From positions 1 to 6,720 of the forward strand of contig CAJUOE010000309.1 of assembly GCA_910587895.1 (NCBI GenBank): a stretch of DNA of 6,720 bases, in the 5' to 3' direction. A model generated the notes under the pieces. The model saw only the letters and a program-made list of their open reading frames with translations. It searched no databases and was not told the origin of the DNA. A program made the translations under genes and the position numbers. This document shows positions 1 to 5,578 of this stretch, piece by piece (the first letter of the stretch is position 1; each line of letters opens with the position of its first letter). Source of the stretch: an uncultured Lachnospiraceae bacterium. GTDB lineage: Bacteria; Bacillota; Clostridia; Lachnospirales; Lachnospiraceae.

Positions 1-1116
1 AACCGCTACAACCCCTCGCTCCCCGGCGAATCCAACACCACAACACAGCGAATCATCGAAGGTGAACCTATCGGCATGAGCGAGGAATTTGTGGCGCATA
101 TCTTCGAGCCGTTTGAGCGGGAGCGCACCAGCACAATCAGCGGAATCCAGGGTACCGGACTGGGAATGGCGATTACGAAAAATATCGTAGATATGATGGA
201 CGGCACGATTGAGGTCAAGAGTGAGAAGGACGCCGGCACGGAGGTTAAGGTTAGCTTTACCTTCAGCCTGAATGCCGATAAGAAAGAGCCGCAGGCGATA
301 CCGGAGTTAAAGAACTGCCGGGCGTTGGTGATAGATGATGACTTTAATACCTGCGACAGCGTTACCTATATGCTGACGCAGATTGGAATGCGTGCGGAAT
401 GGACGTTGTCTGGCAAGGAAGCCTTGCTGCGCACGCACCAGGCGGTGACGAGAGGCGACAATTACACCGTGTACGTGATTGACTGGATGCTGCCGGACAT
501 GAACGGCATTGAGGTGGCGCGCAGAATCCGCAAGGAAATGGGAGACGATGTACCGATTATTCTTTTGACCGCGTACGACTGGCTTGAGATTGAAGACGAG
601 GCCAAGGAGGCGGGCGTTACGGCATTTTGCAGCAAACCGCTGTTTTATTCGGAGCTGAACAGGTGTCTGTATGATATTGTGCGCACGGAGGATGAGGAAC
701 CGGTAGAAAAGGATGAGGAAAAGGTGCAAAACCGCAAAACCGGACGAATTCTGCTGGCGGAGGACAATGAGTTGAATCAGGAAATTGCCAAAGTGATTCT
801 TGAGGATGCCGGTTTCAATGTTGAGGTTGCGGAAAACGGCAACGTAGCCCTGAATATGCTGACGAGCTCAAAGCCGGGGTATTACCGGTTAATCCTGATG
901 GATGTCCGTATGCCGGTCATGGACGGCTATGAGGCGACGAAGGCAATTCGTGCACTGAAAGATAAGGAACTGTCATCCATACCGATTTTTGCGATGACAG
1001 CCAATGCTTTTGAGGAGGATAAGAAAGAGGCGTTTGCGTGCGGCATGAACGGCCATCTGTCAAAGCCAATTGAGGTTGACGTGTTATTTGAAACGTTGGA
1101 TAAAGTTCTGAAATAA
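1..1116 (+). CDS. Hybrid sensor histidine kinase, C-terminal part (HATPase end + two receiver domains), 5' partial
   Basis: The frame is open from base 1, so the start lies outside the window; residue numbers here count from the in-frame Met at 76. Seen: the end of a GHKL ATPase domain with the F-box (IFEPFER, 9-15) and G2 box (GTGLGMAITK, 26-35), then two receiver domains. Receiver 1 (about 81-203) has acidic pocket D87/D88, phospho-acceptor D136 in VIDWMLPD, T165 and K187. Receiver 2 (about 223-346) has E229/D230, D276 in LMDVRMPVMDG, T308 and K330. Both carry the full catalytic set. A charged linker (about 204-222) joins them. Known for the family: the kinase autophosphorylates on His and passes phosphate to Asp, with tandem receivers used in phosphorelays. 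There is no output domain, so a separate Hpt or regulator partner is inferred. Oddity: the expected G1 box (DxGxG) just before the Met reads GEPIG, and the first ~65 bases do not look like HATPase_c sequence. Confidence 0.9.
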   Translation, partial: NRYNPSLPGESNTTTQRIIEGEPIGMSEEFVAHIFEPFERERTSTISGIQGTGLGMAITKNIVDMMDGTIEVKSEKDAGTEVKVSFTFSLNADKKEPQAIPELKNCRALVIDDDFNTCDSVTYMLTQIGMRAEWTLSGKEALLRTHQAVTRGDNYTVYVIDWMLPDMNGIEVARRIRKEMGDDVPIILLTAYDWLEIEDEAKEAGVTAFCSKPLFYSELNRCLYDIVRTEDEEPVEKDEEKVQNRKTGRILLAEDNELNQEIAKVILEDAGFNVEVAENGNVALNMLTSSKPGYYRLILMDVRMPVMDGYEATKAIRALKDKELSSIPIFAMTANAFEEDKKEAFACGMNGHLSKPIEVDVLFETLDKVLK

Positions 1117-1140
1117 ATACATAGAAAATGCAACCATACA

Positions 1141-1186
1141 AAGCCGCGTCTGGCAGGTTTTAGATTTTTGCCAGGCGCGGTTTTTT
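1141..1186 (+). terminator. Intrinsic terminator after the hybrid kinase
   Basis: A 12-bp GC-rich stem (1144-1155 with 1169-1180, one G-U pair) closes a 13-nt loop and is followed directly by six T (1181-1186). It begins 25 nt after the kinase stop codon. This is a textbook rho-independent terminator, so the kinase should be transcriptionally separate from the downstream gene. Confidence 0.9.
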
Positions 1187-1243
1187 GTGCGAATCTTTCA
1201 AACTCTTATCACATTTGTCTCATTCTTATATCACAATTTTCCT

Positions 1244-1249
1244 TATAAT
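1244..1249 (+). promoter_or_regulatory. Candidate -10 box for the PP-loop gene
   Basis: A perfect TATAAT lies in an AT-rich spacer just after the kinase terminator and 65 nt before the TTG start of the next gene. No good -35 hexamer is present at 16-18 bp (CATTCT at 17 bp), so the promoter may need an activator. Two direct repeats, TCTTATCACA at 1204 and TCTTATATCACA at 1224, sit just upstream. Confidence 0.5.
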
Positions 1250-1296
1250 AAAAATTATCAGGGTTGTGCCTGAAGAAGAAGGATATACAGATTAAG

Positions 1297-1303
1297 AAGG
1301 AGG
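1297..1303 (+). promoter_or_regulatory. Ribosome binding site fixing a TTG start
   Basis: AAGGAGG lies 10 nt before TTG at 1314. It decides the start. The nearby ATG at 1306 is out of frame, lies only 2 nt from the Shine-Dalgarno and gives only three codons before a stop. The next in-frame Met codons lie far inside, after the first cysteine pairs. Confidence 0.8.
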
Positions 1304-1313
1304 ATATGTCATA

Positions 1314-2318
1314 TTGAAGAAAAGATGTAAAATTTGCGGGTTGCCGGAGAATTACACCGGGATAGCGTTCGATGAAAAGGGCGTCTGTAATTTTTGTAAT
1401 TTTTATGCAGAGAATAAGGAGTTTCTGGAGGATTCGGAGAAATTGGAAGGAATCTTTCGCGAAAAGATGGAGAATGCAAAGCGAAAAGCAAGGGAAAACG
1501 GGTCAAGGTACGATTGCCTGGTCGGATTCAGCGGGGGAAAGGACAGTACCTATATCATTCAGCAGCTGAAGAACGTTTATGGGATGCGTGTGCTGGCATT
1601 TACGTTCCAGAATTCCTTCTCGACGGAATACGGGCAGAAAAATATCGAAAATGCGCTGAAGAAAATGCATGTGGACCACGTTGCATTTTCCACAAACACC
1701 AGTGATATGAAGAAGATGTACAAATTCGGCGTGAAATTCCTGAAAAATTTCTGCTGGGTATGTTTCCATTATATGCATTATTACAGTTACCAGTTTGCCG
1801 GACAGAACAAAATTCCCCTGATTGTAAACGGGCGGACCAGAGGGCAGATGCTGCAGTCGGCGCAGGATAAGAAATTTCTGGAGCCTTTTGAGACGGCGCA
1901 TTCCCTTCTGGAATTCGAGCATCAGATGTTCCATGGCTTAGAAGACAGGCTCTGGAAACAGGAAGAGCTGGATTATCTCGGCGATGCCGATATCGAGGCG
2001 GTTTCCTATTTTGCATACCATGATATCAGCGATGAAGAAGTCATGCATAGCCTGGAGGAGAGCATTGGCTGGACGAGGCCGAAGTTTGCACATGAAGACT
2101 GTTTTGCCCATGCGGTGGCAGAAAACATGAGCATATGCAAGCGTGGCTTTCCAACGCGGCAGGGCGAGCTTGCGGTAGAGGTTCGCAGGGGGAAACTGAC
2201 GGTTGCAGAAATGGACCGGATTCTGGAAAGAGATATGATTCATTATTCGTCGGTGCCGGAGGAGACAAAAAAACGGTTTGAGCGGCGCATTGACGGGAGG
2301 AAGAAAGAAGCGGTTTGA
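1314..2318 (+). CDS. PP-loop ATPase resembling N-acetyl-sugar amidotransferases (WbpG/PseA type)
   Basis: A 334-aa soluble protein translated from TTG. Domains seen: an N-terminal ribbon with two CxxC pairs (C5/C8 and C25/C28) around a PENYTGIAFDEKGVCNFC-type stretch; a PP-loop SGGKDS at 73-78 in a Rossmann-like ATP pyrophosphatase fold; a CWVC pair at 147-150; and a helical C-terminus with C263 and C275. Known: SGGKDS enzymes adenylate a carbonyl so that ammonia or sulfur can replace it. The N-terminal layout and the tail (SYFAYHDIS..EEV...EESIGW, then a basic GELA.EVRRGKLT segment) resemble the N-acetyl-sugar amidotransferase group, which makes amidino sugars for O-antigen or flagellin glycans. 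The extra CxxC plus later Cys could instead fit a thiolation enzyme of the TtuA/Ncs6 kind. No glycan genes or HisH/HisF-like partners are visible here, so the substrate is unknown. Family call is moderate; PP-loop call is firm. Confidence 0.8.
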   Translation: MKKRCKICGLPENYTGIAFDEKGVCNFCNFYAENKEFLEDSEKLEGIFREKMENAKRKARENGSRYDCLVGFSGGKDSTYIIQQLKNVYGMRVLAFTFQNSFSTEYGQKNIENALKKMHVDHVAFSTNTSDMKKMYKFGVKFLKNFCWVCFHYMHYYSYQFAGQNKIPLIVNGRTRGQMLQSAQDKKFLEPFETAHSLLEFEHQMFHGLEDRLWKQEELDYLGDADIEAVSYFAYHDISDEEVMHSLEESIGWTRPKFAHEDCFAHAVAENMSICKRGFPTRQGELAVEVRRGKLTVAEMDRILERDMIHYSSVPEETKKRFERRIDGRKKEAV

Positions 2319-2392
2319 AATGGCGTGAAAGTAACAGGGACTGTGCCTTTAGAAGCATAAAATTTTTATTGAAAAAGAAAAGAAAAATTTCA

Positions 2393-2421
2393 TAGAAAAA
2401 ACTGGAAAAATGTGCTATAAT
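2393..2421 (+). promoter_or_regulatory. Sigma-A-type promoter with extended -10 for the bacteriohemerythrin gene
   Basis: TATAAT at 2416-2421 is preceded by TG one base upstream (TGCTATAAT, an extended -10). A fair -35 (TAGAAA, 2393-2398) sits 17 bp away, and the region before it is A/T-rich like an UP element. It lies about 40 nt before the start codon. No terminator is visible after the PP-loop gene, so read-through from that gene is also possible. Confidence 0.75.
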
Positions 2422-2447
2422 ACCCACCGAAGATAATTATTACACGT

Positions 2448-2453
2448 GGAGGA
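2448..2453 (+). promoter_or_regulatory. Ribosome binding site of the bacteriohemerythrin gene
   Basis: GGAGGA lies 8 nt before the ATG at 2462, which supports that start; the protein then begins with the usual bacteriohemerythrin N-terminus (IAWDKSYEIGVDFID). Confidence 0.8.
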
Positions 2454-2461
2454 GAAGTGAC

Positions 2462-3802
2462 ATGAGCCATATTGCATGGGACAAAAGTTATGAAATCGGC
2501 GTGGATTTTATTGACAAGGAACACCAGGTGCTTTTTTCGACGATGAATAAGCTGCTTAACCTCAGTGAGAGCGAAGAGAAGAGCGAGTGGGTATGCCGGG
2601 AAGGCATCAAATATTTAAAAAGCCATACCGATAAGCATTTTGAAAATGAAGAGAAGTATATGCAGTCTATTGGTTACAGTGAATATGAAATACATAAACA
2701 TCTGCATGATGATTTCCGCCATAAGACGATGCCGGCATTGGAGGAAGAATTGCAGGAATCCCAGTATTCCGCAGATGCTATCCGGCATTTCGTGGGCGTA
2801 TGTATCGGCTGGGTGATTTCCCATACGCTTACCGAGGATCAGGCGATTGTCGGCAAGACGGGAAGCAAGTGGGGGAAGATCCCGCATGGCAAAGAGAAAG
2901 ACGCCCTGGAGACAACGATTATCCAGCTTGTGCAGGAGATGTTTCAACTGAAGGCGAAAATGATAAGCGGGCAGTACGCAGGGGAAGACTTCGGAAACGT
3001 ATTTTGCTGCCGGTTCGTATATAGCGGGGAAAACAAGGAGCGCTGGCAGATTACGCTTGTCTTTGAAGACCGGCTCCTGCTTAAAATTGTCAGCAATATT
3101 TTGAATACGGAGTATCCGAAAGTGGATGATATGGTACTCAATGTTACCCGCTATCTGTCGCGTCAGTTTTTGGAGCAAATCAGGGAGCGTATTCCGGCAT
3201 TTGACCTTATGACGCTGGAAGACGAGAGCCTGCTGACCCATGAGCAGCTTTTGAAATCCTTTGAGCGTGAGCATCCTGACTGCAGCCTGCTGTTTGGTAT
3301 GAGAGAGGGATATTTTGCATTCAGTGCGGTATCTGCCGAGCCTCTGAGTGGCAAGATTGTATCAGAAATCAATCATCACAATGCCATTAATGCGGTGAAA
3401 GAGTATCTAGTGAAGGAGAATGAGGAGCAGGAGAGCCGCAGGCATAAGATTCTGGTGGTGGATGATTCCGAGTTCATGCTTGCGAGAATACGCCAGTTAT
3501 TGTCGGATAAATATGACATCCTGGAGTCCAATTCCAGTATATCAGCAATTAAGATCATCGCTGTCAACCGTCCGGATTTGGTGCTTTTGGATTACGAGAT
3601 GCCAATTTGCGATGGCAAGCAGGCACTGGAAATGATTCGTTCGGATGAAGACATCGCGGATATCCCGGTTATGTTCCTTACCGGCAGGGGGGACAAGGAG
3701 AGTGTTAAGAATGTCAAGGCGTTAAAACCGGAGGGATACCTCTTAAAAACAATGCCGGATGATTTTATCATGAAGACGGTGGATGATTTTTTTGAAAAAT
3801 AA
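2462..3802 (+). CDS. Bacteriohemerythrin - CheX-like domain - receiver fusion
   Basis: A 446-aa cytosolic protein with no signal peptide or membrane segment. Residues 1-135 are bacteriohemerythrin with all seven di-iron ligands visible: H21 (DKEH), H59 and E63 (HFENEE), H78 and H82 (HKHLHDDF), H121 and D126 (HTLTED). Residues 327-446 are a receiver: D334/D335, phospho-acceptor D377 in LVLLDYEMP, T407 and K429. The conserved K-P after beta5 is K-T here. The middle (about 145-317) is unassigned; its size, hydrophobic pattern and a DMVLNVTRYL helix suggest a diverged CheX/CheC-like phosphatase fold (inference, weak). Known: bacteriohemerythrins bind O2 reversibly at a di-iron site and act as sensors or O2 carriers. 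With no DNA-binding or enzymatic output, the protein probably couples O2, NO or redox state to a phosphorelay by protein contacts. It has its own promoter and follows the PP-loop gene by 143 nt. Confidence 0.88.
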   Translation: MSHIAWDKSYEIGVDFIDKEHQVLFSTMNKLLNLSESEEKSEWVCREGIKYLKSHTDKHFENEEKYMQSIGYSEYEIHKHLHDDFRHKTMPALEEELQESQYSADAIRHFVGVCIGWVISHTLTEDQAIVGKTGSKWGKIPHGKEKDALETTIIQLVQEMFQLKAKMISGQYAGEDFGNVFCCRFVYSGENKERWQITLVFEDRLLLKIVSNILNTEYPKVDDMVLNVTRYLSRQFLEQIRERIPAFDLMTLEDESLLTHEQLLKSFEREHPDCSLLFGMREGYFAFSAVSAEPLSGKIVSEINHHNAINAVKEYLVKENEEQESRRHKILVVDDSEFMLARIRQLLSDKYDILESNSSISAIKIIAVNRPDLVLLDYEMPICDGKQALEMIRSDEDIADIPVMFLTGRGDKESVKNVKALKPEGYLLKTMPDDFIMKTVDDFFEK

Positions 3803-3819
3803 AAAGAAGCCAGATGAGG

Positions 3820-3861
3820 AAGGTTCCGTACCCCGGGCAGATGCCCGGGGTACGGAACCTT
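3820..3861. terminator. Long near-perfect palindrome, probable terminator after the bacteriohemerythrin gene
   Basis: Two 20-nt arms (3820-3839 and 3842-3861) are exact reverse complements around a central GA. As RNA this gives a 19-bp stem with an AGAT tetraloop. Each arm contains CCCGGG. It starts 18 nt after the stop codon. The T-tract that follows is poor (TTAAATGTTTTAT), so termination on the plus strand is likely but not textbook; an mRNA-stabilising hairpin or a dispersed palindromic repeat is the alternative. Confidence 0.7.
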
Positions 3862-3920
3862 AAATGTTTTATGGGGGGCAGACGAAGTGCAGGCATCGTT
3901 TGGAATAGGATTCGTGTTGG

Positions 3921-3943
3921 TTTATGTAGAAATTATACATAAA
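3921..3943. repeat. Inverted repeat, candidate operator upstream of the AAA ATPase gene
   Basis: TTTATGTA (3921-3928) and TACATAAA (3936-3943) are a perfect 8-bp inverted repeat with a 7-nt spacer, 37 nt before the -35 box of the ATPase promoter. The size fits a dimeric regulator site. In such AT-rich DNA a chance match is possible. Confidence 0.35.
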
Positions 3944-3980
3944 TTCATGCAGATAAACGTAAAAAATTAAATAATATATA

Positions 3981-4009
3981 TTGATTTTAACATGAATATA
4001 TTTTATAAT
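3981..4009 (+). promoter_or_regulatory. Sigma-A promoter of the AAA ATPase gene
   Basis: TTGATT (3981-3986) and TATAAT (4004-4009) are separated by 17 bp in very AT-rich DNA, about 30 nt before the start codon. This is the best -35/-10 pair in the window and points to a monocistronic gene with a short leader. Confidence 0.8.
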
Positions 4010-4024
4010 GAATTTAACATTTTC

Positions 4025-4030
4025 AGGAGG
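4025..4030 (+). promoter_or_regulatory. Ribosome binding site of the AAA ATPase gene
   Basis: AGGAGG lies 8 nt before ATG at 4039 and supports this start. Confidence 0.85.
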
Positions 4031-4038
4031 AAAGATTT

Positions 4039-5334
4039 ATGTATCGGAAGATTCTGAATTTTCTGGAAACATGGAAAGATAGTGAATATCGCAAACCCTT
4101 GATTTTGCAGGGGGCAAGGCAGGTAGGTAAGACGTATTCCATTCTGGAATTTGGACGTACCCATTATGAGAATGTGGCGTATTTTAATTTTGAAACGAAT
4201 CCCAGACTGAATGCGACCTTTGAAGAAAATATCAGCCCTGATTATCTGATTCCAATTTTGTCCCATATTTCAGGACAAACGATTGTAAAGGAAAAGACTT
4301 TGATTGTGTTTGACGAGGTGCAGCTTTGCGAGAGGGCGTTGACGTCGTTGAAATACTTCTGCGAGGATGCGCCGGATTACCATGTCATTGTGGCGGGCAG
4401 TCTGCTCGGCGTGGCAGCAAACAGGACGAAATTTTCTTTTCCGGTGGGTAAGGTAGATATGAAAACCCTGTATCCCATGGATATGGAGGAATTTATGCTT
4501 GCAATGGGAGAGGGCGCGCTTGTGGAGCAGATTAGAAAATGTTTTGCCGCCGATACGCCGTTGCCGTCAGCCCTTCATGATGTTGCGATGCGGCGTTACC
4601 GCCAGTATCTTGTTGTAGGCGGAATGCCGGAATGTGTGATGCTGTTTGCAAAAACAGAAGATTATATACTGATTCGCCATACGCAGGACACGATTCTTGC
4701 AAGTTATCTGAATGACATGAGCAAATACAATAACCTGAATGAAATCAAGAAGACACGGCTTGTCTACGATAACATTACCGTCCAGCTTTCCCGGAAAAAT
4801 ACCCGTTTCCAGTATAAGCTGATAAAAAAGGGCGGGCGTGCTTCAGAGTTTGAAAATGCCATTGAATGGCTTTGCCTGTCGGGTATCGTGTCGCAGGTTT
4901 ACAAGGTGGAACAAATCAAAAAGCCCCTTGAAAATTATCGCGACATTGATGCGTTCAAGGTATATGTTTCAGACCTGGGTCTGCTATGTGCGAAAAAAGA
5001 CCTGGCGGCAAATGACATTCTCTATATGGTGGAGGAGCTCAATGACTTTAAGGGCGGCATGGCGGAAAACTATGTAAATGTGCAGCTCACGATAAACGGG
5101 TACAATACCTGTTACTGGATGTCCGAGCGTGGGGCTGAAATTGACTTTGTGATTCAGCGCAACGGGAAACTGATACCGATTGAAGTCAAATCGGCGGACA
5201 ACACCAGGGCCAAGAGCCTGAAAGTTTATATGGAAACTTATAAACCCGACTATGCCATCAAACTTTCTACAAAGAATTTTGGATATGAGGATGGAAAAAA
5301 GACAGTTCCCCTTTATGCCGCGTTTTGTATCTGA
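4039..5334 (+). CDS. AAA_14 / DUF4143 family ATP-binding protein
   Basis: A 431-aa protein, the usual length for this family. The N-terminal AAA domain has Walker A GARQVGKT (25-32), Walker B LIVFDEVQ (88-95, D92/E93) and a sensor-like VIVAGSLLG (117-125). A winged-helix-like middle (about 230-300) follows. The C-terminal DUF4143 part has a PD-(D/E)XK-like core: E343 in GGMAENYV, D369 in GAEIDFVI, and E382-V-K384 in PIEVKS. Known: these proteins are frequent, often solitary and patchily distributed in anaerobic bacteria and archaea; their role is not established, though nuclease-linked defence or element functions have been suggested from the fold. Here the gene has its own promoter and terminators on both sides, so it stands alone, beside a probable integration site. 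All core residues are intact, which argues against decay. The reaction and substrate cannot be read from sequence. Confidence 0.92.
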   Translation: MYRKILNFLETWKDSEYRKPLILQGARQVGKTYSILEFGRTHYENVAYFNFETNPRLNATFEENISPDYLIPILSHISGQTIVKEKTLIVFDEVQLCERALTSLKYFCEDAPDYHVIVAGSLLGVAANRTKFSFPVGKVDMKTLYPMDMEEFMLAMGEGALVEQIRKCFAADTPLPSALHDVAMRRYRQYLVVGGMPECVMLFAKTEDYILIRHTQDTILASYLNDMSKYNNLNEIKKTRLVYDNITVQLSRKNTRFQYKLIKKGGRASEFENAIEWLCLSGIVSQVYKVEQIKKPLENYRDIDAFKVYVSDLGLLCAKKDLAANDILYMVEELNDFKGGMAENYVNVQLTINGYNTCYWMSERGAEIDFVIQRNGKLIPIEVKSADNTRAKSLKVYMETYKPDYAIKLSTKNFGYEDGKKTVPLYAAFCI

Positions 5335-5353
5335 TGAAATATTATAAAATGAC

Positions 5354-5408
5354 AGATATAGAAAAAAGCAGGAATCCGGTGGATGGATTCACTGCTTTTT
5401 CTGTATCT
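5354..5408. terminator. Bidirectional intrinsic terminator between convergent genes
   Basis: GAATCC (5372-5377) pairs with GGATTC (5385-5390) around a 7-nt loop. The stem continues through GCAG/CTGC (one bulged A) into an A-run (5362-5367) facing a T-run (5396-5400), and further to AGATA/TATCT at the ends. It has a U-tract in both directions. It begins 20 nt after the ATPase stop and ends 22 nt before the stop of the minus-strand tail, so it can serve both. Confidence 0.88.
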
Positions 5409-5429
5409 ATGCAAAAGAAATTTTCAAAA

Positions 5430-5535
5430 TTATTTCCTGCAATCGAAAGCCGGGTTGGCTGCGTAGAAGTTCTTGGAATCCAGGCGCTCCTGCGTGATGC
5501 GCAGTCCTTCGCCGAAACGGGAGGATTGAAGTAAA
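5430..5535 (-). pseudogene. 3' tail of an unidentified gene, apparently cut at an element junction
   Basis: On the minus strand the frame ending at the stop 5432-5430 reads FGEGLRITQERLDSK, then NFYAANPAFDCRK. Its codons are rich in G/C at position 3 (CTG CGC ATC ACG CAG GAG CGC CTG), unlike the AT-rich stretch before it, which suggests real coding sequence. The frame stays open back to an ATG at 5591, giving a formal 53-aa ORF that starts 2 nt after the recombinase stop, but the first ~21 residues (AT-rich, Ile/Phe/Leu) look like accidental read-through. I do not recognise the family. Best reading: the C-terminus of a chromosomal gene separated from its 5' part by the recombinase-bearing element. 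Alternatives are a genuine small ORF coupled to the recombinase, or chance. Confidence 0.5.
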
Positions 5536-5578
5536 AATATCTCATAAAATATTTCCCTCAAAATGCTGTACTTCAATC
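5524..5578. repeat. 10-bp inverted repeat at the recombinase-side junction, candidate attachment site
   Basis: GATTGAAGTA (5524-5533) and TACTTCAATC (5569-5578) are exact reverse complements 35 nt apart, with a second inner pair AAATAT/ATATTT (5535-5540, 5549-5554). The repeat lies 16 nt beyond the recombinase stop and spans the change from AT-rich spacer to well-coded gene tail. Large serine recombinases act on att sites of roughly this size, often next to their own gene. A hairpin with a transcriptional role is the alternative. Confidence 0.4.

Noticed and set aside
307..729. 140-aa minus-strand ORF inside the hybrid kinase
   Set aside because: Antisense shadow of receiver 1, which has full motif support on the plus strand.
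1306..1317. Three-codon ORF (ATG TCA TAT TGA) overlapping the TTG start, as a possible coupling leader
   Set aside because: Its ATG is only 2 nt from the Shine-Dalgarno, too close for initiation; the TTG at 10 nt fits better.
2360..2395. A/T-rich weak inverted repeat (AAATTTTT / AAAAATTT) after the PP-loop gene, as a terminator
   Set aside because: The stem is only A-T pairs and has no GC core or T-tract; it more likely serves as the AT-rich upstream part of the next promoter.
2615..3274. 219-aa minus-strand ORF inside the bacteriohemerythrin gene
   Set aside because: Antisense to a gene with all metal ligands conserved; no recognisable domain and no ribosome site of its own.
5325..5534. 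69-aa plus-strand ORF overlapping the ATPase end
   Set aside because: It runs through the terminator hairpin at 5354-5408 and is antisense to the better-coded minus-strand tail; no ribosome site precedes it.
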